Part shown: positions 1 to 13,100 of the stretch, piece by piece
How positions within the stretch are numbered: the first letter of the stretch is position 1
How the letters are laid out: each line of letters begins with the position of its first letter
Position numbers and translations under genes: made by a program
DNA from: Liriodendron chinense
Lineage: Eukaryota > Streptophyta > Magnoliopsida > Magnoliales > Magnoliaceae
Reading direction: 5' to 3'
Assembly: GCA_003013855.2 (NCBI GenBank)
Contig: ML058447.1
Location: forward strand, 1,736,001-1,800,000
DNA: 64,000 nt
Notes under the pieces: model-generated
The model's input: the letters and a program-made list of their open reading frames with translations, nothing else
The model's database searches: none
Told to the model about the DNA's origin: nothing

Positions 1-394
1 TAATTGTACCTTCTTCTTAATAATTAAATTTTAATAATATTTTATTCTTACGTTTTAATTCACAACTATATTTTTTGTGATACACAAACACGGATTCTTC
101 TCTTACTTATTATTGAATAGAGCATGCTGAATAATATTTTCTTCATGTAAAACGAACACAATTTAGACCAGAAAAAGCATACGTACTGATTTTATGAAAC
201 CAACTCGATCGAATCCGTAGTTAATCCTATTTTCAATACAAGCCGTTGAAAAGTTGTTCTGAATAGTGATGTTGACTTTATCAACCCTTTGCCATAGGAT
301 TATGGATAGGTTGTCCACATGTGTCTACACTACTAATCGTACCTACACTACTTGAGCCGTAAGACCTAACAGACATCCCACTGCATCAAGGGAG

Positions 395-802
395 CGGATT
401 AAGTGAAACCAGACTCACCAAGATGGTGTGGTCCTTACCGTGGGCAATTGTCCAGTGGACCATCACATAGGAAACAGTAGTGATTGACCATTAATGAGCT
501 ACAAAAGTTTTGGATCAAGCTGATCCTAAGCTACTTATGGGTTACAAATGTTTTGGATCAAGCTGATCCAGGCTTATGTGACCTTATCAACAGATTGGAT
601 GGCAAATAAACACTACATATACATTAAGGTGCGTCCTAAGAAGTTTTTAATGGTAGGATGCTCAATCACCACTGCTTCCTATGATATGGTCCACCTGATG
701 ATTGGATCTGCTTAATTTTTGGTAAATTTCCCTAAAATGACATTTAAAAACGGATGGACGGCGTGGATTCAGTATAAATATATCAAGGTGGGCCCCACGG
801 TA
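395..802. repeat. foldback MITE copy, decayed left half
   Basis: The right half has the standard order of this window's main MITE family: a heptamer-rich 'GTGGTCCAC' region, 'GGATGGACGGCGTGGAT', then GTGGGCCCCAC at the end. The left half is scrambled and contains a duplicated 'TTTTGGATCAAGCTGATC' segment near 510 and 550. No coding potential. Confidence 0.7.
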
Positions 803-1281
803 AGGGCTGCGCCATCCTAATCCCCCAACTCTCCTTTCCAGCCCTCAAAATTCAAGAGTTCACATGAATCGACCGACTTCGCTGGTGGAAAGTACGTACA
901 CCTACTTTACCCATTCATAACACGTGTCTCTCATCCGTACGAGAAAGTGCTTGAGATGAATTACAGAAACGCACAAGACGCGGACTACTCACTCATCTGG
1001 TAGAATATACTAACCGAGTTCATATAATCAATTTACATTTCCAACCGTAGCCATGGACTGATCAAAGTATGTCCTACCTAAAGAATGGCCCAGATCACGA
1101 ACACGTATCACGAGTCGGCACGTGTGCTGCGAGGCTCACGTGCATTCCACGCGAGAAGTCGCTTCTTAGTCCGCTACGACGTATAGCTATCAGTAGATAC
1201 GACTGGGGAGTTTGGAGACGTGGCACCAGTACTTTTGTTTGGACGCGGCTTCGGTGGATCGCCAGATCCACCGAGGATCCA

Positions 1282-1737
1282 TCGGTGGATCCCTGAATGT
1301 GGGGCCCATTTGATGTATGTACCTTAAATCCACGCCGTCCATCCGTTTTTACAGCTCATTTTAGGGCATCCCAAAAATCAAGCAGATCCAAATCTCAAGT
1401 GGACCATACCACAGGAAACAGTGGTGAATTACCATTAAAAGCTTCTTGTGGGCTATAAAAGTTTTGGATGAAGCTGATATTTGTATGGACCCTTCATCCA
1501 GATCTTTGTGACCTTATCAACAGGTTGGATGGTAAATAAACATTCCGGTGGGCCTCAAGAAGTTTTTACTGGTGAGTATTCAATCACCATTTTTTTTTTT
1601 TGTGGTGTGGTCTACCTGAGATTTTGATCTGTTTCATTTTTTATGATAATGCCCTAAAATGAGCTGTCAAAATGGATGGATGGCGTGGATGTAAGGTACA
1701 TGAATACAGGTGGGCCCCACAGTCAGGGATCCACCGA
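1282..1737. repeat. foldback MITE, full length
   Basis: The two ends form a long inverted repeat. The left end reads TCGGTGGATCCCTGA then GTGGGGCCCA; the right end is its reverse complement with few mismatches. The inner arms (ATCCACGCCGTCCATCC and its complement) belong to the shared core of the family. The outermost 15 bp are not found on the other copies here. It lies about 1.9 kb upstream of the kinase start codon. Confidence 0.85.
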
Positions 1738-1859
1738 CCCGCGCGCCCCTTTTGCGCGCTTCTTCACGTGCTTTTGGAGAACTCCAACGTCGAAAGCGAC
1801 AGATGGCTGTCTACAGTTAGCCAGAGAAGAGATGACAGTAATATCTTACCCCACTTTTT

Positions 1860-3648
1860 TAGTATCAGACTCCTCTATTACTTTCAACATCTCCGCTGAA
1901 ATTGAAGAATCTCGCAGACATTATTGGCTTGTGCTACCCAAGGTTTGTACTTCTTGAAATGGAAAGCCCTCTTTTCAACTGATATGAAATTTCTTACGAT
2001 TTTGGAAGATGAACATATAGAATTTTTAGTTGGTTCTTTTTTTTTTTTTTTTTTTTTATAATTTTTAACTTGGGTTATTTGAATTTTGTGAGTTTATGAT
2101 GTTTTAGTATTTAGGAAGAACAACAAATGAAAGTTGAGTTGATTTTTTTGGCCTTTGTTCTATTTGGTAGCTTGGGTTTGGGTTAGTTAAGTTTTGTGAG
2201 TATATGATATTTTTAACTTATGATGTTGTGATTTACTCAGTTATGGTGTGTGATAATGAGAGTGACCTGCAAAAGTCTGACAAAAGGTGCTTTTCTTGAG
2301 ATTTTATTCGAAATATGTGAGTTTAATGGGACTTGGAAATGTCTTAGTTGAATGACTTTTACCTGAAGGTAGGCCAATCAGGACATATTTATGGGTACTC
2401 ATCGAGATATTAGGATGAGGCCATGAAATATGCTTTTGTTGCTTTAGATGATTTTTCTTAAAAATAAACTTTTTTTACTATTATTATGGAAACATTTCTT
2501 TAGATGGAATTATTTGGATATGAGAAGGTTGAGTTTGAAAAGTGGAGAAAGTTTGATTTAAGGCGGGTTTTGGATGCGCTATTGAATTTAATTGTGAATG
2601 GTAATCTAATATAGTAGAAATTTCCAAATTGTGATTTCTTTGTTGAGGGTTTGTATTGAGGGTATGTTTCAATTATTGTTACATCACTTTTTTTGTTGAG
2701 CTTGAAAGAACCGTAACTGCAATTTGAGTGCTATGCGATCAATATGAATTCTAAGAAATATTATTACATTCTGTTTACTCGGGCTTTGATTAAACTGACT
2801 GTTTGAAATCGAATTCATCTGTGCGTCCGAAACACGGCCTTACTGGTAGATTGTGGAGATTTTGCATGTTGTGATGCTCCGTGCTGCATTCTAGAATTCC
2901 AATCTCATTTTAACTCTTATGGTCATTTAATGCATTTTACAATCACGTTAGCATTTCATCGGAAAGTGTAAAAAAGGAAAGAAGGGAGATGCCTTTGATA
3001 AAGCCATGCCTTTTTGGGTCCCTCTATGTTGGTTTTGTTTTCAATTGTATGATATTTCTAACATCAAATTGAAAGGAGAACCATTTGTAGAAAGTGTAAT
3101 TTTTCTTTTATCAAGGTGATTGATTTTCTTGTTTCAGGGCTCTCCTGTCTATAATGGTGTTGTGGGCATCAAGAACTGTGTCGTTGGCATTCTCTTTGAT
3201 GGTTTATATGAACCAAAGAACGTTTGTAGTGGATCCAGCCTCACCAAAGTATATAGTTGTATTCATTTTTCATACACATATTTGGGAGTTAAGAGAGAAG
3301 ATGAATTGCTATAGTTTGGAGTGTTTACACAACGCAAATGCTTTTAGTAGTTCAGTAAGGCTTGTTTTGAGTAGTTCACTGAAATGAATATGAAATTGCT
3401 TTTAGAATTTCAATGTCTTGTATCAAGTAGTTCACTAAAACTAATTCCTGGGTTTGGTATATTCGGATGATCCTTTTGACTCCAAGAACATATGTTCATG
3501 TTTGCAGCATGGATGGTCCGCCTTCGCATGCAGAAATTATACATAGACTTCTCAAATGGCTTAGTTTAGAAGGAAGCTCTGAGTAGCAATTTGTAATTAG
3601 CAATCAAAAAGCATCTGGCGGAGCCATACACTCCTGAGTCTGAGAAAC
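1860..3648 (+). other. putative spliced 5' leader of the receptor-like kinase
   Basis: No long reading frame is present between the MITE at 1.7 kb and the kinase ATG. A plausible donor (CCCAAG/GTTTGTAC, GT at 1943) and acceptor (TTGTTTCAG ending at 3137) bracket a T-rich stretch with intron-like composition, so a leader exon near 1900 may join one near 3138-3648. This is inference from splice-site appearance only; the transcription start was not identified. Confidence 0.3.
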
Positions 3649-5881
3649 ATGGGCAAAGCTCACATCCTTGCATTCTATATAACCATTTGTTTCGTCGCAT
3701 TTATCGTATCAAAGATTGTTATTGCAGTGCTCCTCTATCAAAGATGGAGCAGAAAGCACAAGGTCTTCCAGGAGAGCTTGTCAGGTAATGCTTCGTTTAG
3801 AAGACACCTGTTACTACATGATTGTAACATTTGCAACTTGTGGGTGCTTTAGATGCACTGTCGACTTGAATTGCAATGACTGATCTAATGAAGTGGAATA
3901 ACTAAATTGTGATTTCCTTCCTTAGCATACATATTGAGTGTTTGGGACAGTGATCATGTCACCATGTGGGAGGTGTACGTCCGCACATGAATACTAGGAA
4001 ACATCATCACTTTTTGTTATTTCCTCTTGAATAAACTAAATGTTTGCAATTGAATTCTGTTGTCTTATTGTCCATCCAAATGTGGCCTTTATTTGGCCAT
4101 CGGGAGATAGAAAGGAAATGAGATACTGATGACTTATGTTCGGTAACAGGTAAGAAGATGGTATTGTTCAGGTCGCCGACCATGCAGTCCCTCACATCAG
4201 AAGCCTTTATGAAGAAGACCATGAAGCTAACCAACAAGGATATTATTGGGTCTGGAGGCTATGGAACAGTGTATAGACTGACCATCAACGATTCCATCTC
4301 TTTCGCTGTGAAGAGATTAAATAAGGGTAATGCAGATAGGGACCGGGGATTTGAAAGAGAGCTGGATGCAATGGGTGACATAAAGCACAGAAACATAGTC
4401 ACTCTCCATGGTTATTATACTGCCCCTCACTTCAATCTGCTTATATATGAGCTCATGCCGAATGGTGGTCTTGACGCATATCTTCATGGTACTTTTTTTT
4501 CTTTTCTTTGTGCGTGCATGCATGCGTGCATGTGACTACCTTCTCCTGCTTTAAAACTACACTCTATGGGTAACTTTTGAAGTCTTGGTTCCCAAGTTCA
4601 GGCACTAAATTCAATTCAGATATATCCACATCGTTCTAGCACATCTCACTTGTGATTCGGGTTGGAAAAAACAGGACAGCAAGAACCCATAGAATGTCAG
4701 TTCCATATTCCATGCAATCCAAATGCAAATGGCACCTGTTTGACACGGAAAGTCCCACCAACTACAATTTGGCCTTGATAACAAAGCTAACTAACACAGA
4801 TGTGGCACTCTTATTTCTCAAATTCTCTTCTTAAAAAGAATGTTTTGATGCAGGGAAGTTAAGGGAGAGAAATGTTTTGGATTGGCATCTAAGGTACAAG
4901 ATAGCAGTAGGTGCTGCTCGGGGCATTTCATACCTTCATCACGACTGCATTCCTCATATAATTCATAGAGATATAAAATCAAGCAATATATTGCTGGATC
5001 AAAACATGGAAGCTCGGGTGTCTGATTTTGGACTGGCCACGTTAATGGAACCAGATCAAACTCACGTATCTACGTTCGTTGCTGGAACTTTTGGTTATTT
5101 AGCTCCAGGTACGGTACATAAGATTAAAGATAATTGTCAGTTTCCTTGTGCTCCATTGTCCTGGTGCCAGCTAAACATTGTCATGGTTTATCTTTCCTCT
5201 TGCAGAATATTTTGACACCGGACGAGCAACAGCAAAAGGTGATGTTTACAGCTTTGGTGTTGTCTTACTTGAGCTTCTAACTGGGAAAAGACCGACAGAT
5301 GAAACATTTGTCGAGACTGGCACCAAACTAGTTACATGGGTAAATCTCACATCCCTGGAATACAAGTTTCATGGCATTAGTGGAGTTTGTACAAATTTCA
5401 ACAGAACGGAATGGTTTTTACACCATGTTTTTTATTATCATGCACCCCTTATTTTCTACCTTCTGGTACTAGAGAAGTACCTTTTAGGATTAAAAAATAG
5501 GGGTCTAATGGTCGTTTTTTACACCAACTGATTGCTTGTCACAAGTGAAAACAAGTAGCATGGTTTTTTGAGATTATTCGCATCTAACCTTGTTTTATGA
5601 TGCATTTGGCCAACCATTTTTGTTTATGTTTTTTTGTGATTCAAGACTGATATTTGATGGTGGTATGCATGGTGTAACAGGTGAAAACTGTTGTGGACGA
5701 CAAGCGGGAAGAGCTTGCAATAGATAATGGGCTAGTAGATTTTCCTGCTAATGAAGTTAAGGATGTGTTCAGTGTCGCAGTGAAATGCCTTGAAACAGAG
5801 CCCTCCAAGAGACCAACCATGGCAGAGGTTTTGAAGTTACTCGAGCAGATAAAATCAGATAAACCCATATCAGATTCCTGA
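3649..5881 (+). CDS. receptor-like Ser/Thr protein kinase, At1g78530-like, five exons
   Basis: Exons by GT/AG borders and phase: 3649-3784, 4150-4488, 4854-5108, 5206-5339 and 5681-5881, giving 354 residues (At1g78530 is about the same length). There is no leucine-rich ectodomain. A single hydrophobic segment at residues 6-30 should anchor it in the plasma membrane with the kinase in the cytoplasm. Kinase motifs in order: glycine loop GSGGYGTV (79-86), AVK lysine at 100, HRDIKSSN with catalytic D198, DFG at 216-218, and APE at 242-244 made across the exon 3/4 junction. It is an RD kinase with all catalytic residues present, so it is probably active. Frames at every junction agree, which supports the model. 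Ligand and partner are unknown. Several intron-retaining frames give short local ORFs that are not separate genes. Confidence 0.93.
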
Positions 5882-6007
5882 AATGTGCTTATGGTTTCTT
5901 TTCGGACGTGAAACGATCTTGTCATCAAAGGAAGCCCATTGTATACTAAAATGTGTATGATCGATACGATCATCCAGCTAGATATGGTTCTGTTGATCAA
6001 TCTTACC

Positions 6008-6013
6008 AATAAA
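6008..6013 (+). terminator. AATAAA polyadenylation signal of the kinase gene
   Basis: A canonical AATAAA lies 127 bases after the TGA stop of the kinase at 5879-5881, a normal plant 3' UTR distance. No competing canonical signal is nearer the stop. Confidence 0.5.
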
Positions 6014-6265
6014 AGCATGGAGCCCTGGCAAGTTTGAGGAGTTAAGATGCCATGCGATAGCAGCTTGGATTCCTCAACCGGTGGCAGTATGCGGTGTTCA
6101 GAAAGGAGAAAAAGGAACGAGGCTGGAGACCAACTCATTTCGGCAGTGTTTGGATGCACAATTGAATTGAGTTGTGAATATTTAGTTTAATTGAGAGGAA
6201 ATGAGAAGAGTGAATGAAGGTTCTAAGTATTCATAAAATAGCCCTCAAGTTGGGTCAGATTACTT

Positions 6266-6862
6266 TCAAGTCCAGCTTGAAGTTAACATAATTGTATTTT
6301 GTGAGCCCAGGCACTGAATATGAATGCCAAGGAAATCATAATTTGGATATTTGCACGTTACTATTAATTCCAATTCAATTTGACTTCCAAGGTAAGTGGG
6401 AAATAGGATGAGTCCAGAGCTCGGTTTTTGGCAACCCTTTCTCAAGCAGGCTCCTCCATTTGATGGCTTTTTACCAACTATTGAGTCGATTTGTTTATAT
6501 AGGGACTTGCCAAAAGCAAGTTGACATTCTCTCAAATGAGCTGTTTTGAGATCTCCCCAAATTAGGATTGGCTCCTCTTTTTCTAGAAAAACCAATCCAC
6601 ACATTTGGGGTGGGGGCAAACAATATCTCTCGCATTTTCCAGTCCAAAGCGACTTGAGCACATCCGGCCCTGCAAACTGGAGAACTTCCACATGGACCCT
6701 AATCCTTAAAAAGAAATCAATTGAAAGGTCTGGTATGGCCTGCTTTAAAGTTGATTTTAACATCCTCAATCTCTTCTTAAGGATGAAGCGACATTGGAAG
6801 AAGGTTTCTTTTTGCGATCTCAACATACCTCCTGTAATTGCTTTGCATGATATAACTTCCAC
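6266..6862 (-). CDS. hypothetical 198-residue open frame, unrecognised
   Basis: This is the longest uninterrupted non-repeat frame in the stretch between the two convergent genes. I do not recognise it. The N-terminal third is basic (several K/R pairs, 'FILKKRLRMLK'). A middle part has Cys-Pro-rich residues ('CERYCLPPPQMC') and there is a 'KPSNGGACLRKGC' segment further on. No signal peptide, membrane helix or known catalytic motif is visible. Just outside it, near 6150-6200, is a 'GTTTGGATGCNCAATTGAATT' type sequence common at plant MITE ends, so it could sit in a repeat or be a captured gene fragment. It may also be chance. No initiation context or splice evidence favours it. Confidence 0.2.
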   Translation of the reverse strand: MEVISCKAITGGMLRSQKETFFQCRFILKKRLRMLKSTLKQAIPDLSIDFFLRIRVHVEVLQFAGPDVLKSLWTGKCERYCLPPPQMCGLVFLEKEEPILIWGDLKTAHLRECQLAFGKSLYKQIDSIVGKKPSNGGACLRKGCQKPSSGLILFPTYLGSQIELELIVTCKYPNYDFLGIHIQCLGSQNTIMLTSSWT

Positions 6863-7181
6863 AGCTTACGGTTCCAGGCCTTTGCTTTTGGGTTAAATAG
6901 ACATCTCAAAATTTATGTTGGCAAAACAGATGTAAGTTGATTACTGTACAAACTTCCAAGTCATTGAATTTTCATGAAAAAGAGCTTTCATACAGTAATC
7001 TCAACAAGCTAAAAGCTGAGAGTCACATACAATTTAACTACAACCATTGCCAGAACAATGTCTTCAATGGTCCCCAAACTCACAAACATAGAAAATACAA
7101 ATATAAAGGGCAACAACAGACACCTCCATTGATCAAATATATAGCTATTTTATGAACGAAATATATAATTGCCATTTACAT

Positions 7182-10100
7182 CTACTTGATCAACATTGCC
7201 AGCCCATTAGCAACTGAGGTTTTCAAGGGAGGAGAAACAGGAGCATCTCCAAAGAAAACATTGAAAAGAGCTGAAGAAACGTTTGTGGAATCGATTGTGG
7301 CATCCACAGTTGAAGGCATCCCATCTGATGAGATTGAAATCTGCAAATATGAAACAGACCCATCTCATTTTAGATGCCGGCGTGCTCAAGGGAACATTTG
7401 AATCCTATGTAAACATGTGAGTTTCGTATGAATGGGAGAATTGTATGTATGGATAGATAAATGCATGTAAAGATGTATTGTGTGTGCTTACTAGCATCTT
7501 GGATGGCTCCACCCAAGTCAAGAATATGAAAGTCCCTTGCTTAAGAGGGCGCCCTTGAAAGGTGCTACGAAATGTGGAGAGCGCAGATTCATCAACAGGG
7601 GTGGGCGCTTTGATCCTTGGCGAGATGGCATCATCTAATGCATCCCAGAAAGTCTTACCATCAACATCCCTGACTAGAACAATCTGCAACGATTTCTCTG
7701 AAGACGCTGCACACAAGAAATGTCATATCATCACTCACATCTGGAAGTTCTTTTGTGAACAAGCAATTAAGCAGAAGTGTAGATCACTGATACCTTCATA
7801 AACAGTGTTAAACAGAGCGGAATCCTTTTCAATTTCAGCAGCTGATTTTCTTTTCCATGCATTCAAATATTCTATTATAGAATGATTTACATACAACCCA
7901 GCGGCATAGACTTTTACGCCAATGATCACAAAAACCTTCTCCCTATAACCTGTCATGTGAGACAATTGAAACTAAAGGCAATATAATTGCTCCCATCAGG
8001 AATCAGGATTGTCCACAGTAAGCAATCTCCCTTGGTGGGTTCTCTATGTGGCTAATTCCTCATCAATTCAAATTCGTTTTTATTCCAAAGATGGGATAAA
8101 GGTGGGGAAACCAACCCCCAAGAGGTGGGACAAGGTCATGATGATGATGATGGGACACCGGTGCTACACTATACAAAGGGCCCATTTGGAAGCATGGCCA
8201 AATCATCATTGGATCTGCACCTTTAGCAGGACCTGAACACTTCACCTTTGGGGGCAGTGTGGAAGTGATTAACACGAAATCACATTAGGCAAATTAACGA
8301 TTTCTCAAATCAATAGCAAGACAAGAACAGGTAAAGCATGTGGCACATTGCATCCACCATCAGATATGGGAATAAGGCATGCACACAAGCATTGCTAAAG
8401 CCCCATCACCATAACTCCATCCCTTTATTAGGAAATGGCAATCTGTAATAGGCATCACTTACCCATCATGCTTGAACATGAGACAGTATATTTTGATGAG
8501 ATTCACACATGGTCAATGAACTATCACTAACCATGTTTCACAAATGATCATTCTTGAGTATCATTGGATGGGTTCTCCGAGTGCATTTAAAGAAACAAAC
8601 CTGTGCCAAGCAGAAGTAATTGATCCGAGCATCCGGGCACACACAACGCTGTCTGAAATTTCACATTGGTCGAGGGCTCCAAGACAAAGTTTGCACTTCC
8701 AACTGCACCGAAGGATTCGAAGAGCAAGATATATTAGCATTTCTACTATCTGCCCACAGTACTGTTTTCAGACTAAGATAAGGAGCTGGAGTCAAGCCAT
8801 TGCATGGATTGATGATTCATTCTAGGCGACTCGGTCCGATCCAGTTGGGCACCATGTGTCACCTTAAAAATATAGGTGACTTAGTGATGTAGGCCCATGG
8901 CCCACCTAGGGCCCAGCATGTGCTGATTTTGAGCTGTTTGTTGCAAAATATAGACCTAAATGACTTTCACATAAATAAATAAATAAGGCCCAAATGTCAA
9001 GAGTATCTCATTTGCCATTTATGGAAGACGAGGAGGCTGATGTAGAAGATACGATCGAAGATTTTGGGAGTATTTAGTGGATTTATTTTTGCTATTTTAG
9101 GCCAAATATTTGTCGATGAGATTTTTATTATCCTAAATAAATTATTGATTGTTTTGAAATCATTTAAGATTGATTTGAAATTAATCTAATAGTTGGGGGA
9201 TTTTCGTTAAATATTCATAGTTTGTCTTTAGGGTCTATACATTATTGATTGATTTGAAATTAATCTAATAGTTGAGGGATTTTCATTAATACTCATAGAT
9301 TGTCTTTAGGGTCTATAAAGAGGGGGTGGGAGTGTCGGAAGTAGGCATTCCACATTTTCTAAGTCGTGAGTTTTCTTAAGTATGGTAAGAGAAGAAGTTT
9401 GATATCAATAATATTATACATCCCTCTCTACTAAAATATTCTTGTGAGTGTACTCTTGTTCATTTGTTTGCGATTCAAGCGTCAAGATCTCATTGACTCG
9501 ATAAATGGTGCACCATTTTGGTATTAATGAGGGTGATCATTAGGGGATTTTTAACTCTAAACCACCTATTAAAGGCCTTGAAGGGAGTGACACAAGAATT
9601 AGGCATTCCATATTTTTTAAGTTGCGAGTTTTCTCAAATATTGTAAGAGAAGAAGTTTGATATCAATAAAGTTATGCATCCCTCTCTACTCAAATATTCT
9701 TGCAAGTGTACTCTTGTCCATTTGTTTGCGATTCGAGCATCGAGATCTCGTTGACTTGATAATTGGTGCACCGTTTTAGTATCAGCGAGGGTGGTCGTTG
9801 AGAGACTTTACATCACATCACCTCCTAATGGCTTCGAAATGAGTGACAGAGGAAGAGTTTGCAAGTAGCTCAATTAATCAATGCATTTACGGAGCGAATA
9901 AATCAATTCACACATAGGGTAGGCAATTTCACTAATCAAGTGGGGAAGCACTGGCATGGAAGAAATCTGGAGGCTGAAATTGAAGCATGTGGACACGTGA
10001 GAAATGCCCTCACCAAGGTCCTAACCAACGATGAGTTGCCCTGGCTAGTGAAGACACCAATGATCGAATCCCATGACTGTTGAAGCATGATAGAGAGCTT

Positions 10101-13100
10101 GGAATTAAGGTAGAAATTTCAGAATTCCTAGTCATTTGCATGTTGACAACTTTATCAATTGGCCGAGCAAGATAGAAATAATGTTCAAATACAAGAAAAT
10201 CGCCGGAAAGCCGAAGATTAAGTAACTATGAATTCCTAGTCAGACATTAAAAAGGTGGGACGATCTCCAAGTAATGACTCTATCAAGGTAAGGAGAAAGT
10301 AAATTCCTGATAAAAGATTAAAAAAATGAATTAAAAAAAGACAGTTCCTATCAATGACTTATGCCCATAACCTCTATCAAAGATGCCACAATCTACATCA
10401 AGGGAACAAATTGGTAAATGAATACATCAAAGGGGGAAGCCTAATGGCTCCATACATTGATATCACATGCAAGGTTTTTGTGAGAATGAAGACCAAAATA
10501 TTTCAAGATAGCTTAATGGCCTTAACTCGGACATCAGAAATGATGTGGCTTTTAAAGATGTATTTTAGATGTTTGATGCATACGCGGTTACATTAAAAGT
10601 CAAGGAGATAATTAATGGAAGACTTCGAGGACGATTTGGTGCCCCATGAGGTCCGTCATCAACAATGGGGCAACATGTTAACTTCCCACATAAAGAAACC
10701 ACAGGGCTTCCCATAGGCTAAGGGGCAATGGACCGACATTCAATGATGAAACTAAACCCCAACACGAGGTGGTTAGTACACCAAAGACAGGCAAAACAAC
10801 ACTCCTTTCATATGCTTTAGGTGTGGGTAACTGAGATATCATTCTTTTCACTATCTTGAACATCAAAGTAACTTTGGTCGAGGAAGGAGAATGTGTCGAA
10901 GCTCCTAACCACATGCAAATGAAAGTCGAAGATGACACAAAATATGAACAGTATGCATATGAGGATTGGGCACATGTTGGGGAAGATATAACAAATGTGT
11001 ATGGTAATAGAGACGAGTCGACGCATCAGGCGATAGATTAGGGGGGGAAGAAGTTGTGAATAAATTAAAACTTAAAGAATATAAGCATCCATGCCCATAC
11101 CAGATTCATTGATTCAAGAAAGGAGAGAAGTTTCTATTAACTACATGTGCTTAGTTTTCTTCTTTATTGGATTTAAGTATGAGGAGTAGTGTGACATGGT
11201 CCCCATGGTGCATGCCACATTTTATTAGGGAGAACATAAGTTGTGGGACCAAGATACTTGCACTTCTGGTGGAAAGATATGCACGGTTTTGGTAAATGAG
11301 AGAAGCAACGAGAACATTGTCTTAGAAGAAATTGTGAATAAATTAAAACTTAAAGAACATAAGCATCCATGTCCATACCAGATTCATTGGTTTAAGAAAG
11401 GAGATAAGTTTCTATTAACTACATGTGCTTAGTTTTCTTCTTTATTGGATTTAAGGATGATTAGTGTGACATGGTCCCCATGGATGCATGCCACATCTTG
11501 TTAGGGAGAACATAAGTTGTGGGACCAAGATATGGTGCATTCGACTTGAGCTAGCATTTATTCCTTCGTCGAGGATGGTGTTAATATCACATTACACCAA
11601 TGAAACATCTTCTAACACCCAAATCTAATAAAGACGAGAGTAAGAAGTCACGCATGTAGAAAATTTTGAAGGAAAAAGTAAAGAGACTAACATCATTTAT
11701 GTCTTAGTTGCTAAAGAAGATACAAAGCAATCAAATGTTCTGTCTTCTACACAAGAGTTCTATGGATATGAAGACTTAGTGCCCGAAGAACTCCCAGTTG
11801 GATTTCTCCTATAATGAACATTCAACACTATATTGATTTAGTGCAAAGTTCAATTCAACCGAATCTTGCGCATCACCGAATGAGTCCAACCAAACATGCG
11901 GAGCTCTAGTGACAGGCTACTGAGTTGCTATAGAAGGTGGTTTTAATATAGAAAGCATGTCACCATGAGTTGTTCTTGCATTATTAACCCCTAAGAAAGA
12001 ATGATCTTGCAGGACGTGTGTGGCCAGTCGTGTGATTAACCAAATTTCTATCAAGTTCCAGTTTTCTATTCCTCATTTGGATAATATGTTGGACATGTTA
12101 CATGGAGCAAAGGTCCTTTTAAAGATTAACTTGAGGAGTGGATATTATTAAATATATGTCCAGACAAGGGATAATCGGAAGACCGCATTTAAGATTCGAG
12201 ATAGGTTGTACGAATGACTTGTCATGCCATTTGGCATTTCAAATGCGCCAAGAACTTTCGTGAGGCTGATGACAAAGGTACTTCCGTCCCTTCATTGAAA
12301 GGTTCTTACTTATCTATTTCGATTATATTCTGTTTTTACTCATAATTCATCTATTCACCTTGATCACTTACGACAAATATTTGATATAATACGAAAAGAG
12401 TCAGTATTTTTTAACTTGAAAAAGAGCCCATTGTCTATAGTATTATGTTTTATGGGTATATTATCCCTGCAGAAGAGATCAAGGTTGACCAAGAAAAAAC
12501 CAAGGCAATTATGGAGTGGTCCATCCCACAAACCTTTTCAGATGTCCATTCTTTCCATAGCTTGGCAACATTTTAGCAGAGACTTATTTGAAATTTCAAT
12601 ATAATTATCGCACTAGTCATTGATTGCATGCACAGAGGCAAGTTCAAATGGGCTAAAGTAGCGGACTTAAACTTTAGTACCATAAAATAAAAGATGACAG
12701 AGGCTCTAGTTTTTGCACTTCTGGACTCTAATAAAGTCTTTGAAGTGGAAAGCAACGCTTCAAAAGTTGGCATTGGTGTGGTGTTGAGTCAGGAAGGAAA
12801 GTCGATCACTTTCTTTAGCGAGAAGCTTTATGATGCTCAGAAGAACTACTCCGTGTATGATTTCGAGTTTAATGCAATAGTCTAGCCACTACGACATTGG
12901 AGGCATTACATAATATTTCATTCTATACTTGAACTACAAGGCGTTCAGATATTTTAACTCCTAAAAAATGCTAAGTGCTCGTCATGTGAAGTGGATGTCT
13001 TTTATACAATAATATACTTTTCTTTTCCGTCACAAAAGTAGAAGTCAGAAAAAACATCGAATGCTTTGAGTAGGAGGGCGATTCTATTAGGAACTACTTG

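Noticed and set aside
1069..1296. 75-residue plus-strand open frame upstream of the kinase
   Set aside because: Overlaps the MITE end, no homology seen, Arg/Ser-rich chance frame.
5641..6159. 172-residue minus-strand open frame
   Set aside because: It is antisense to kinase exon 5 and the 3' UTR, without a recognised domain.
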